A program made the position numbers and the translations under genes. The notes under the pieces are model-generated. The model saw only the letters and a list, made by a program, of their open reading frames with translations, had not been told where the DNA came from and ran no database searches. 64,000 bases of DNA from Monodelphis domestica. Its lineage: Eukaryota; Chordata; Mammalia; Didelphimorphia; Didelphidae. The stretch lies in NCBI RefSeq assembly GCF_027887165.1, contig NC_077227.1, positions 349,973,207 to 350,037,206 on the forward strand, written 5' to 3'. This document shows, piece after piece, positions 48,060 to 58,869 of this stretch. Position 1 is the first letter of the stretch, and each line of letters opens with the position of its first letter.

Positions 48060-48420
48060 GAGGGGCAGATTTTGACTCATCTTCCATTTCACCTGTGGCC
48101 CAGGGCAGGATGACTCTCCCAGAGAAGGGTCTAGAGGGCAAAGTCCTCTTGCTCTAGGCTCACATGGACCAAGCTTATTACTGGGAGAGTCTGGATCTTC
48201 TTACACTCTGGTTCATTATATCCACTCAGCCGAGTTCCACGGGAAATCTCCTAAGCAAAGCTTAGTTTGGCTTATGTCTATGGGCTCTTCAAAGAGGGAT
48301 TAGCAGGCCTCTTTTAGAAAAAGGTACTCACTGTACAAAGCCAATATCAGGTCTAGGATGGTTCTGTATTTCTTTTACCAGAAAAGAAATGCTTAAAACA
48401 CAAAATGCTCATGAAAATTC
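48060..48420. other. Low-repeat stretch
   Basis: Single-copy-looking and moderately GC-rich sequence with no ORF or motif I can support. Confidence 0.35.
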
Positions 48421-48560
48421 ATTAACAAATACTTAAAATGGAAAATAATGACCATCATCCATATTCTCCCAGGAGTAAAGACATCTTTGTTGAATCTGTA
48501 CTTGTACTTGAATCTGTACTGTACTTCTGAATATTAAAGAATCCAGATATTCTGGACTGC

Positions 48561-48906
48561 TGTAAAGATTAAAATTTAGGGGAGACTGAGGCAGGTAGAA
48601 ATTAGTTTCTCTCTGCAAGGAGCATTATATTTTCATGAGGTTTATTAAAGATTAAGGATTAAAGAAAATACAGAACAAGAAAACATGTGTCTAGGCCTCT
48701 GGCCTAGACACCTCACCTACATTATGAAAAGAGCCACCTCTGCTCCAAAACGGAAGTCCAAAAGAGACCAAAAGAGCCTTTCCAATCAGGTTAAATACCT
48801 TCTTGATCTCGGCCCACGTGAGAATTCAGTGAGATTACAAAGCATTTGGAGAAGTGAAGCAAGGGCTTCTGGGAGTTGAAGTCCTGGATTCGAGTCTATT
48901 TTTACA
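48561..48906 (-). mobile_element. Solo LTR of an endogenous retrovirus, 346 bp
   Basis: Termini are TGTAAA and TTTACA, the classical TG...CA ends. It is flanked by 4-bp duplications CTGC at 48557-48560 and 48907-48910. On the minus strand it reads U3, then AATAAA (48646-48641) about 85 bp before the end, giving a normal R/U5. No internal retroviral sequence adjoins it, so it is a recombination-derived solo LTR. Confidence 0.8.
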
Positions 48907-49046
48907 CTGCCCAGGGCCTGGTTTTGACTTTCACAATCCTTTCAACTGAAACATTCTCCTGGAGGTCAACATCTCCTCCAAGAAGTGGTGTGAGTGCAAA
49001 AAGTCCTCCTTCCCACCACCCCACCCCTACTGGACAATAAACTTTT

Positions 49047-49235
49047 TTTTTCTTTTTCTTTAAACTCTTATCTTCTGTCTTGGACTCACTGCTCTGTATT
49101 AGTTCCAAGACAAAAGAGGGATAAGGGTTAAGCCGTAGGGGTTAAGTGACTTGCCCAGGGTCACACAGCTAGAAAGTTTCTGAGGCCAGATTTGAACTTG
49201 GACCTCCTGTCTCTAGGCCAGCCACCTAGTTATCC
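49047..49235 (-). repeat. tRNA-derived SINE
   Basis: Poly(T) lead, CTCTTATCTTCTGTCTTGGA, GTGACTTGCCCAGGGTCACA, and the reversed head ending in GCCACCTAGTTATCCC. Confidence 0.88.
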
Positions 49236-49514
49236 CTAACACAGGAACTTCTGACCTCTCACGCTTGAGAAGTTATTTCCAGTATCAATTTCACAATATC
49301 ACTTGTTCATGGCATGAACTCTAATCAGATCCCTCCCCTATACAAAACTACCAAATGATTAGAGTTGGCCTGCTTTGGAAGGTAATGACCTCCCCAACAT
49401 TAGAGATCTTTAAGCAAAGGCTGAATGTCCACTTATTTGGAATGTCATAAAGGAAATTCCTAGGTAGTTCATTTGTGCTCATTGATTCCTATGTCTAAAG
49501 GATATTCCAGAGTA

Positions 49515-50068
49515 AGAGTTCTCAAATATTTTGGTTTCAGAACCCCTTTATGCTTTCAAAAGTTATTTATAACCCCAAAGTGCTTGTGGTTTTGTGTTAT
49601 ATCTATTGCTATTTATCATATAAATTTTCAAATGGCTACATTTTAAAAACATTTATTTATTAATTTATTTTTAGGTAACAAATAAAACTCACTTATGTTA
49701 ACATAAATGATATAATTTAAAGAAAAACAGCTACATTTTAACCATATTCCAAAATGGAAAAAAGTGGTGGGAAAAATAGCATTGTTTTCTATATTTCTGA
49801 AAATCTCTTTAATGTCTGACTTAATAAGAAGACAGGTGGAGGAGTCTCATATCTGCTTCTGCATTCAATCTATTGCAATATGTTGTTTTGGTTAAAGTAT
49901 ATGAAGAAAATCCGGTCTCATATAGATGTTGAAGTTGGAAAATGGAGTAGCATTTGAAGAGGCAGATAACATCTTAGTATAATTATAAAAATAGTTTTAA
50001 CCCAAGACACTTTTTAAAATGTCTTAGGGATCCCCAGAAGTGTACAAACCACACTTTGAGAACCTCTG
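49515..50068. mobile_element. Ancient hAT-type DNA transposon remnant
   Basis: The ends AGAGTTCTCAAATATTTTGG and CACACTTTGAGAACCTCTG are imperfect inverted repeats. Internal words such as CTCTTTAATGTCTGACTTAA and CTTCTGCATTCAATCTATTG match a mammal-wide hAT family I recall without a certain name. Confidence 0.6.
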
Positions 50069-50534
50069 CTCTATAGGTCAAAGAATTGCCCCAGATTTTC
50101 TAATATTTTTATCTGGACAATTCAAGTGATCTCTGATTTTGTCAGTATGGCCCTTCCCTCCTTTACAACCTACTCATACCTTCTCATCCATTGCTATTTT
50201 CTTTGCCCTTCCAAGGAGCCAAATCTGAGCTTCTTCTGAACATGCCAAAATCTTTTTAGGGCTTGTAATATCTCTTGGCTATCAGTGCCACACTTTTGAA
50301 TACACTAAGGAACAAATCCAGACTAGCACCTAGTCCTAATTCTGCCTTTGGAAGCAGTCTTCTTTCAACAGAAAACAAGAAACGAATAGTCGTCCACCCT
50401 ATGCTCATTTCAGTTTTGTTCAACAAACGTTTAAATGCCCACAAGAAGCAAAACATTATGCTGCATCCTAAGGATACAAAGATATACATAGCCACTAATC
50501 TCAGGAAGCTTAAAATCCATTTGAGGGTATGAAG

Positions 50535-50985
50535 TATCTACAGCATCATTTTATGGTATCAAGTACTGGAAACAAAGTAGATGCCTGTCAAATGTATAAC
50601 TAAATGTCATGTGTAATGAAGTACTTCTTTGCTATAAGAAACAAAAAATGGAAAGGATTCAGAGAAACATGGGAAAATGTATGCAAACTGATACAAAATG
50701 AAGTAATCAGCAAGTAAAACAAGGGTTTCAGAGCCTAGATATAGAAATAGACATAGATATATACAAAGACTAATGAAAAGAAAATGTAATTATAATGATC
50801 AAACTTGGTCCTGGAAAAAAAGTTCCGGAAATAACCCTAACCTTTCTTTCTTTGCAGAGGTGGAGGATTTTAGGTGTGGAATATTGCATACATTGTTGAA
50901 CTAGGGTCGAATTGTAGGTTTTGCTGAGTCTTGCAAGAAACATGTGCAACGAGAAATCATTTTCACTTGGAAAGGTCAAAAGAGG
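50535..50985 (+). repeat. Old L1 3' end
   Basis: GAAGTACTTCTTTGCTATAA, a poly-A/G segment, TAATGATCAAACTTGG and CTTTCTTTGCAGAGGTGG parallel the old L1 ends at 10985 and 26300. Confidence 0.55.
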
Positions 50986-51011
50986 CATCCCAGAAGAGGT
51001 GACACATTAAG

Positions 51012-51195
51012 GCAGAGTTGCCAAAGGCATAGAGCACTGGACCTGAAATTAGGAAGATGTGGATTTAAATCCTAGTTTGGTGACCCCAGTCAAAGTAGCT
51101 CAATAATTTAAAAATGCAATTTCCTGACCTATAAAATGAGAGGGCTCAAATAAATGGTCTCTAAGGTCCCTATCAGCTATAAATCTATGATCTTA
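51012..51195 (+). repeat. MIR-like SINE
   Basis: GAGCACTGGACCTGAAATTA, ACCTATAAAATGAGAGGG and TAAGGTCCCTATCAGC. Confidence 0.7.
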
Positions 51196-51784
51196 AGATC
51201 CTGGTTGGTTTTTGACTGAAGAGAGGGTCTTTGACTAACAGAGATGAAGGTTGAGAGGGAGTCAAAGGGAGTGAAGTGGGGAGTTGAGTCTCAAAGCCTG
51301 TTTCCATCTCTTTGACCCATGTTCTTTGAGGCAGCCAATGCTTCCAGGATGACTGATCCAAATTCCTTTGAAAAGAAAAATATAATTTTCTTTTCCATTC
51401 AATGGCACCATGTTTTCCTTTCCCCCTGTGTTTATTTCAGTGAGGAAATTGGACTTGAAGGTTTTCACTACTTGAAAGCAAAAAGAGAGAGTCATTTAAA
51501 ACATTTTAAAATATGCCCACATTTTATTTGGAAGATATTTTTTTTTCTTTTAGATTAATAACAGCTTTTTGGAATCTGTGAACCCTGTTACTCTTCCAAG
51601 GTTAGAAAAAAAAAAACCCTCCTGAATGCCTGAGCTATTAGTAGCTGCTTTAATCCTGTTAGAGTAGCCTCTTCTTTGGCACCATAATCAAAGGCCCCCA
51701 CCCTTCTTTTAATTTACCACTGCAGTACCGCACTAGGTCAGGAAACTGAAAGCCTTTATCTTATGGATGACTGACCCAGAGGCC

Positions 51785-51905
51785 CTGCCATGTAGTGGAA
51801 AAATCAGTCAGGAGACCTGGGTTCTAATTTCAGTCTTGCCACTAACTGCATGGCCTTGGGCAAGTTATTTATTCTCTGTAGGCCTCAGTTTGATGGGGTT
51901 GGACA
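51785..51905 (+). repeat. MIR-like SINE
   Basis: GGAGACCTGGGTTCTAATTT, CATGGCCTTGGGCAAGTTAT, CTGTAGGCCTCAGTTTGATG. Confidence 0.7.
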
Positions 51906-51958
51906 AGGATCATAGAAGATTTAGTGTTGGAATTGGATGTTAAAGAGTTCCCCTAATC

Positions 51959-52150
51959 CAGGATTTCTTAACCTTTTTTGTGTCACGGATCCTTTTGGCA
52001 ATCTGGTAAAGGCTATGGACCCCTATTCAGAATATTTTTTTTAGAATTCATAATTAAAGGAAATACTAAATTTCAGTTAGAAGTTTTGGAAAATAAAGAT
52101 GTAATTTTTTTTCCTATCCACATTCGCAATCCCCTGGTTAAGAATCTCTG
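51959..52150. mobile_element. Short ancient hAT-type MITE, 192 bp
   Basis: Ends CAGGATTTCTTAACC and GGTTAAGAATCTCTG form 15-bp inverted repeats with two mismatches. Flanks CCCTAATC and TTTTAGTC could be a decayed 8-bp duplication. It lies inside a reverse MIR-like SINE (about 51915-52290). Confidence 0.65.
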
Positions 52151-52290
52151 TTTTAGTCCAATCCCTTCAATTTATAGATGAAAAAAACTGAGGCTCTGAG
52201 AAGTTAAGAGATTTGCCTGAAATTCCTCAGCAAAGACCAGATTCAAACACAGACTCCACATCTCAAAGTACAGGTCCACTATTCCTTCCT

Positions 52291-53575
52291 CTATTGCTCT
52301 GCCATTTCTTTTGCCTCCTATAATCTAAAAACCCTACATCCCAAAATTCTACAATTCACTCACTCTAACAGTTAAGAAAATAGCCCAAGATCTATCTGGA
52401 GACCTGTATCTAGGGATGTGCTGGTAAATATTTAATAACTAGCTCTAAAAAAAAAATTGTGCCTGATGCACTTTTAAGGTTAATCTGCATTATTAACATG
52501 TTCACCATCACTTAAGTCTAGACAATCTACAAAACAATTAAACAAGTCCCAATTGGAAGTATTTCCTGGTTTCTAAGGTATAAATGTTCACACTGAAAAT
52601 TTAACAGTTGGCTCTCCTGAGTTGGCTCAAGCTGGCTTCAAAATACCACTGCCTATATCTATCCACTTATAACTCTTTCCTTCCCCCAGGGTAATTCAGT
52701 TCAATTTAATAAGAGCCCACCAAGTATCATGCCCTATGTTAGGTGGTAGGGATACAAGACCAAAGGTTCCAGGGAGTCTGAGCAATGGAAAACTTCTTGG
52801 ACCCTTTAAAGGATCTGTGATCAGTCCTAAGTCTGCTCCTTTACTACTTTTGTGACCCAAGGCAAATCCCTTTCTCTCTTTTAGTCTCAAATTTCTCTCC
52901 TGTTAATTGAGAGCAATGCACTAGATGATCTCAAAGGTCCCATCCAGTTCTAAATATCACGACCCTGTGATCATCTTCAATAAAATGAGTATCCTATAAC
53001 AGAAAATTGGAAAGATCTAATAATTTTAAAATTATAATAAAATGATCAATTACAATAATTCTATAATTATTACTTTAGAATAAATATAACAATTATGATT
53101 GTGATTCTATAATTATTACAATAATATACTATGTTGGTATAATAATTATAATGTCTATAATGATTATTGTGATCATTAATATGATGACAATGATTCTATT
53201 GTTATTATAGGATTTCTATCAAGTTTTAAGTTTTTTATTTACTTTCTTCCCAACAACTTTGAGACATGGAACATGTAAGGGATATCTCTTCCAATTCTGT
53301 TTTATGATCCTAAATATTATTATCCCCATTTTACAGATGAATAAAGAAAGGCCAAGAAAGGTTAAGTGATTTGCCCATGGACACACAGCCTATATCAGAG
53401 TCAATATCTCAACCCAAATCTGTCTTCAAGTCCTGCATTTCCATGACCTCTGAGTGGCTGGAAGTTTGAAAGAGTGTCCAGACTGTCCTATTTCATTATT
53501 CTAGGTAAGCATAAGAAAACATGAACTGATAGAGTAAGCATAAAAATAAGAATTCTTTCTCTCTTTTTCCCTCTG
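52291..53575. other. AT-rich intergenic stretch
   Basis: Includes a low-complexity ATAATT-rich region at 53020-53210 and reverse MIR-like remnants (about 53320-53400). No gene recognised. Confidence 0.45.
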
Positions 53576-54200
53576 CCCTCTACCTCCTCCCAAGCAATCC
53601 TCTCCCCAAAAGCTCTACAAAACACCAGACGGAAACTCTCTGATTTTCCTCTGTTTTCCTTCTTCTTTGGCAGAGGCTGCCCTGTTTTCTTTCTGGCCCT
53701 CTCCTATCCCCCTCCTCTTCTTGGCCCACAGTAACTACCCTAACAAGTCCACAAAGTAAGCCCCCAGGAGAAATATGCACCCTGAACACCAACACGGTCC
53801 TGTCTATAAAACCTTTCAACTTCTGAAACTTGTAACTGCAGAAATCTGTCCAAACATACCAGGGGGCAGCTGTAACTATTGGTGTTGGCCAGTCACCAGG
53901 CCTTTAATGAGGAAATACTTACAGTCCAAGTTTGGGAGCCAGACCTTGGAGAGCACAGGGGTTGGGGGTGGGTTGAGGAGTTGCAGAGTAATTAATGTGG
54001 TGCCCTGGCACCTGGGGAACCTCAACACACAATTGATTGTCCTCAGAAATGAGAACTAGTAACAGACTCTTGTTAACCCTTTAGAGCTGGGGGCCAAGTG
54101 GATCAGGCAGGTCAGAGCTAGCCCCTAATTCCAAATATCCCAACATCACTAGTTCCTGGCAGGAAGATCCAGGCTCACCTGGTACCATATGGCTGGAGTA
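53576..54200. other. Low-repeat stretch
   Basis: Single-copy-looking and moderately GC-rich. It contains GGGGCAGCTGTAACTATTGG at 53861, a homeodomain-like GTAATTAAT (53989) and CACCTG near 54009. A conserved non-coding element is possible but unproven. Confidence 0.3.
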
Positions 54201-54449
54201 GCCAGACAAATGAAAGGGGTGCCTGCTCCTTTGATGGCTAGGGAAATACTTCGTTCCATGACTAATCTGGAGAGAACAAATATGGCAGTCCTAGGGCAAG
54301 GATTGAGAGAGACAATTCCTCTTGCAAAACCCTATTTAAAATGTATTTTAGTTCAGACCTATGATTTCATTAATGTAGAAAACTTGGTGTAAAAATTCCC
54401 TCCATCGATGCCAAGCTAAAACTCACCCATAACTTATAATCTTAAAAGA

Positions 54450-54673
54450 GTTACCCGAACAAATCATTAATAATAAGAGAAATGCCAATCAAAACAACCT
54501 TGAAGTTTCATCTCACAGCAAGTCAGCAAAGAGGGCAAAAGATGGGAATAGTTCAACTTCAAGGGGCTTTCTAGATACATTATATTTGTATACTGCTGGT
54601 CAAGCTGTGAACTAACTAGTTCTAGTTAGTTTTAGAAAGCAATTTAGGCAAATGACTATGAGTATGTTATACT
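54450..54673 (+). repeat. Old L1 3' fragment (outer layer of a nest)
   Basis: AAATGCCAATCAAAACAACC and TTTCATCTCACAGCAAGTCA match the L1 ORF2 3' region. The L1 resumes briefly after 56748. Confidence 0.6.
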
Positions 54674-54775
54674 GTATATACCAGTGATGGCAAACCTTTT
54701 AGAGAGTGTATGCCATGCCCCACCCCCCTTCCAGAATGAGTACTGAGTTCCCCACCCCACCCCTTTACTCTCGAC

Positions 54776-56514
54776 CAGCAGTTCTCAACCTGTGGGTCGC
54801 AACCCTGGCGGGGATCTAATGACCAAAACACAGGGGTCACCTAAAGCCATCTGAAAAGACATATTTCTGGATGGTTTTAGCAGCTGAGAAATTGCGCTAC
54901 TTTACTGCAAGAGCTCAGAAAGAACGGGACCCCACTGCCCACACATTGTACTAGGTAAATCTTGAAATTTCTCAGACTTGTGAATGTTAAAAATTTCCAC
55001 ATTTGAGGAATCCTCCATTGGAACAAATTCCCTACTGGAAACATTCCCCATTTTGATGTGAGAACTCGCCAGGATCAGAAATGGGAGGACCTCTATTCCA
55101 CCTGTACTTAAGACTGCTTTAGGGGAGAAAACTCCTTGCTAAACAATGAAAGTACTTGGACCCATGCTTATAATAAGGCAAGGAGTTCTTTGAGCAATGC
55201 CTGTTTTTATAATTGATACAATGGGATGCTAGGTACCTATAAAGGTCGAGCAGGTTTTCTCTTGATGGGATTAGTCGACTCAGCTGTGTTTTCTCTGATT
55301 CAGACTTACTGAGGGGATTAGTCCACTTAGCTGGAATTCAGATGGGCTGTCTTTTAGAAAACATCTACAGTGATTGGTAGATGGAAGAACTTAGGGGAGG
55401 TGACATAGAAAAAAAAAAACCCTATATAAGAAAAGGAATCTCTTGAGGCTTGGAGATCCTTGGGTCCTTGGAGATAGATCCTTTTGGAGGAGGCCCTTTG
55501 AAGATCTCTTGAGAAGAAGTCCCTTGGGAGACTGACTCTGGCTGGAACTCCCTCTGGGGAGACTCTGTTCCCCAGACATCCTTGCTTAAGACAAATCTTG
55601 TGGTGAGTGATAAAAAACTGACTGATTCTCTCTCTCTTAAGACTCAGGTCTAGGCCATGTTGGCTTAAGGCCCTTCATACTTATACTTTTTTTTCTCTCT
55701 CTCTCTTTCCTTTAATTACTCATTGTATTATTTATTAAAATCTCTATAAAACCCAGTTGACTTGGGTATATTGAATAATTGGGAATATTTCCCTGGCGAC
55801 CACCTTATATTTGATTTAAAAACCAAGACACTGTAGTGAAACATATTTTCTGGGGTCAAATTTACTCACCCTCTCTTATATCTATCACAATTTATATCTT
55901 CCACCATTTTAACTCACTACAGTTTATAACCTCAACTCTTTTAACTGCCACAGTTTATGGCAGACAACAATTTTAAATATTACAACTATTATTAGTTACC
56001 TATCAGCAGCCCTCCCCCATGAGGGGCAATGGATTTACCCTGTTGCCTGGAGACTGGACTCAAACAGAGACCCAGAGAGAGCACCTGGGCACTGGCTCCG
56101 GAAGGGATAAGAACAAGTCCTGGAGCAGATAACTCCTGGAGCCGAGTAACCCCAGCAAAGTGAAGCCTCAGCTTGAGATGGAGGGAAACAACAGGAAGAA
56201 GAAGGCAGCATCTGCGGACCCCCTCCCCAGGCAGGACTTATCTCCCGCCCCAGCGCTCAGGTTGCCTCCTGCTGGATTAATATTTCTCAACATATAATTA
56301 AATATTTTTTTGTGATTAATCACTATGTTTAAATTATGTTTGATTTGTAGCAATGAGAATACATAATGCATATCAGGTATTTACATTCGAAATCATATCT
56401 GTAGCAAAATTACAGTTTTGAAGTAGCCACCAAAATAATTTTTTGGTTTGGGGTCATTGCAACATGAGGAACTGTATTGTGAGGTCATGGCATTAGAAAG
56501 GTTGAGAACCACTG
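54776..56514. mobile_element. SPIN-like hAT transposon, split by an LTR insertion
   Basis: Begins CAGCAGTTCTCAACCTGTGG and ends GGTTGAGAACCACTG, inverted repeats with two mismatches. It is flanked by CTCTCGAC (54768-54775) and CTCTAGAC (56515-56522), the 8-bp NTCTAGAN-type target preferred by SPIN. The right part (about 56285-56514) follows the SPIN consensus as I remember it, with GTGATTAATCACTATG and CAACATGAGGAACTGTATTG. The left part (about 54776-54950) also fits in its first 110 bp. SPIN elements are known for horizontal spread among tetrapods, including opossum. Confidence 0.85.
54954..55890 (+). mobile_element. Endogenous retroviral LTR inside the SPIN-like element
   Basis: Homologous along its length to the LTR at 62577-63561: AAATTTCTCAGACTTGTGAA start, AACAATGAAAGTACTTGGAC, CAGTGATTGGTAGATGG, a CCTATATAAG TATA box near 55420, a pyrimidine-rich R, TTAAAATCTCTATAAAAC and CCTGGCGACC. 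The ends are less clear than in the partner. The sequence to 56284, including a GC-rich piece, may be retroviral leader, unverified. Confidence 0.7.
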
Positions 56515-56861
56515 CTCTAGACTCTGGGGAGGGAGGAAGTGCTCCCATTTGGCTGCTGGGCAGAAGGGTGAGCAAAGGGAAAAAATGTCCTCAGGCATGG
56601 TGGAGAAGAGTAAGGGAACAGCTTGACCAGAGTCCCTCTGCCTTTCTAGTAATGGACTCTGGTGGGTGATGATGCACATACCCATGGAGAATGCTCTGTG
56701 TGCCCTCTCTGGCATGTATGCCACAGGTTCACCACCATGGGTATGTACTAGATTCACTAGATTATTGGTTAGTTTTTATTGAATTCCTTTCTTTTTTCTT
56801 CTCTTTCTTTTTCCTTTTATTTTTTTAATTTTTAATTTTTTTTAAAAACCCTTACCTTCCA

Positions 56862-58224
56862 CAGTATGGGAGAGATTAGGAATAGATCAACACCTCACAC
56901 CCTACACCAAGATAAATTCAAAATGGGTGAATGACTTAAACATAAAGAAGGAAACCATAAGTAAATTGGGTAAACACAGAATAGTATACATGTCAGACCT
57001 TTGGGAGGGGAAAGGCTTTAAAACCAAGCAAGACATAGAAAAAAATCACAAAATGTAAAATAAATAATTTTGACTACATCAAATTAAAAAGCTTTTGTAC
57101 AAACAAAACCAATGTAACTAAAATCAGAAGGGAAACAACAAATTGGGAAAAAATCTTCATAGAAACCTCTGACAAAGGTTTAATTACTCAAATTTATAAA
57201 GAGCTAAATCAATTATACAAAAAATCAAGCCATTCTCCAATTGATAAATGGGCAAGGGACATGGATAGGCAGTTCTCAGATAAAGAAATCAGAACTATTA
57301 ATAAGCACATGAAGAAGTGTTCTAAATCTCTTATAATCAGAGAGATGCAAATCAAAACAACTCTGAGGTATCACCTCACACCAAGCAGACTGGCTAGCAT
57401 GATAGCAAAGGAAAGTAATGAATGCTGGAGGGGATGTGGAAAAGTAGGGACATTAATTCATTGCTGGTGGAGTTGTGAATTGATTCAACCATTCTGGAGG
57501 GCAATTTGGAACTATGCCCAAAGGGTGACAAAAGAATGTCTACCCTTTGATCCAGCCATAGCACTGCTGGGTCTGTACCCCAAAGAGATAATGGACAAAA
57601 AGACTTGTACAAGAATATTCATAGCTGCACTCTTTGTGGTGGCCAAAAATTGGAAAATGAAGGGATGCCCATCAATTGGGGAATGGCTGAACAAATTGTG
57701 GTATATGTTGGTATTGGAGTACTATTGTGCTCAAAGGAATAATAAAGTGGAGGAATTCCATGGAGAATGGAACAACCTCCAGGAAGTGATGCAGAGCGAG
57801 AGGAGCAGAACCAGGAGAACATTGTACACAGAGACTAATACACTGTGGTATAATCGAATGTAATGGACTTCTCCATTGGTGGTGGTGTAATGGCCCGGAA
57901 CAATCTGCAGGGAGCTAGGAGAAAAAACACTATGCATAAGCAAAGGATAAATTATGGGAGTGGAAACACCGAGGAAAAGCAACTGCCTGACTACAGAGGT
58001 TGAGGGGACATGACAGAGGATAGACTCTAAACGAAACTCTAATGCAAATATTGACAACATAGAAATGGGTTCGAATCAAGAACACATGTGACACCCAGTG
58101 GAATCACACGTCGGCTATGGGGGGGGGGGAGGAAAAGAAAATGATCTTTGTCTTTAATGAATAATGCTTGGAAATAATCAAATAAAATATGATTAAAATG
58201 AAAAAATTAAAATTAAAAAAAATA
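56862..58224 (+). mobile_element. 5'-truncated L1 insertion with perfect 18-bp target-site duplication
   Basis: A 1363-bp L1 copy begins inside ORF2 and ends in an A-rich tail. Perfect AAAAACCCTTACCTTCCA copies lie at 56844-56861 and 58225-58242. The target is the 3' end of a reverse SINE. The perfect duplication and long open frame make this one of the youngest L1 copies here. Confidence 0.93.
57261..57863 (+). pseudogene. L1 ORF2p C-terminal fragment (200 codons open)
   Basis: C-terminal part of the LINE-1 endonuclease/reverse transcriptase protein, lacking both enzymatic domains. The Cys-rich motif [18 protein letters not shown] (CX3CX7HX4C) is intact at about residues 56-73, followed by [15 protein letters not shown] and [13 protein letters not shown]. 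It is open to a natural stop but not a host gene. Confidence 0.9.
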
Positions 58225-58242
58225 AAAAACCCTTACCTTCCA

Positions 58243-58420
58243 TCTTGGAGTCAATACTGTGTATTGGCTCCAAGGCAGAAGAGTGGTAAGGGCTAGGCAA
58301 TGGGGGTCAAGTGACTTGCCCAGGGTCACACAGCTAGGAAGTGGCTGAGGCCAGATTTGAACCTTGGACCTCCCATCTCTAGGCCTGGCTCTCAATCCAG
58401 TGAGCCACCCAGCTTACCCC
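58243..58420 (-). repeat. tRNA-derived SINE (L1 target)
   Basis: TTGGAGTCAATACTGTGTAT, GTGACTTGCCCAGGGTCACA and the reversed head GAGCCACCCAGCTTACCCC. Its first 18 bp were duplicated by the L1 at 56862. Confidence 0.92.
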
Positions 58421-58699
58421 TCTTTTTCCTTTTATTAAAAGAAAAGGCTCTTTGTGCAAGAGAGAGGGAATGTGTTCAGAAAATGAAGCTGACATGTAAA
58501 AAATTATCAATTATTTTTTTAAATAGTTGCCTGGAATCCTAGGGAGATAAGTGACTTGGCCATGACCATGTAGCTGGTATGTGTCAGAGATAGACCTTGA
58601 ACCTAGCTCTACCTGGCTACAGATCTGGACCTCTGTATTCTTTGCAATGTTGCCTCTTATTAGAGGCAGTGAATTTGGACCCTATGACTATCTAGGGTA

Positions 58700-58850
58700 G
58701 CTGAGTAGGACAGTGATAAAGCACTGGGCCTGGAATCAGGAAGACTTAAGTTCAAATCTGGCTTCAGACACTAGCTCTGTAACCCTGGGCAACTGACTGA
58801 AAAAGACCATATGACATGACTATCTCACAACATCGACACAATTAGGGTTT
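58700..58850 (+). repeat. RTE-type SINE, truncated
   Basis: GATAAAGCACTGGGCCTGGA, AAGTTCAAATCTGGCTTCAG, CTGTAACCCTGGGCAACTGA. Confidence 0.7.
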
Positions 58851-58869
58851 TTAACAATTGCTGTTTTAA

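Larger units (their letters stand above)
54682..56740. mobile_element. Charlie-like hAT element, split by a SPIN-like element
   Basis: Left part 54682-54767, right part 56523-56740. The left end is CAGTGATGGCAAACC. It is flanked by 8-bp duplications GTATATAC (54674-54681) and GTATGTAC (56741-56748). It shares its right half with the element at 25569-26080. Confidence 0.8.

Noticed and set aside
57261..57863. 200-codon ORF as a possible host gene
   Set aside because: It matches the C-terminus of L1 ORF2 and sits in an L1 insertion with target-site duplications.
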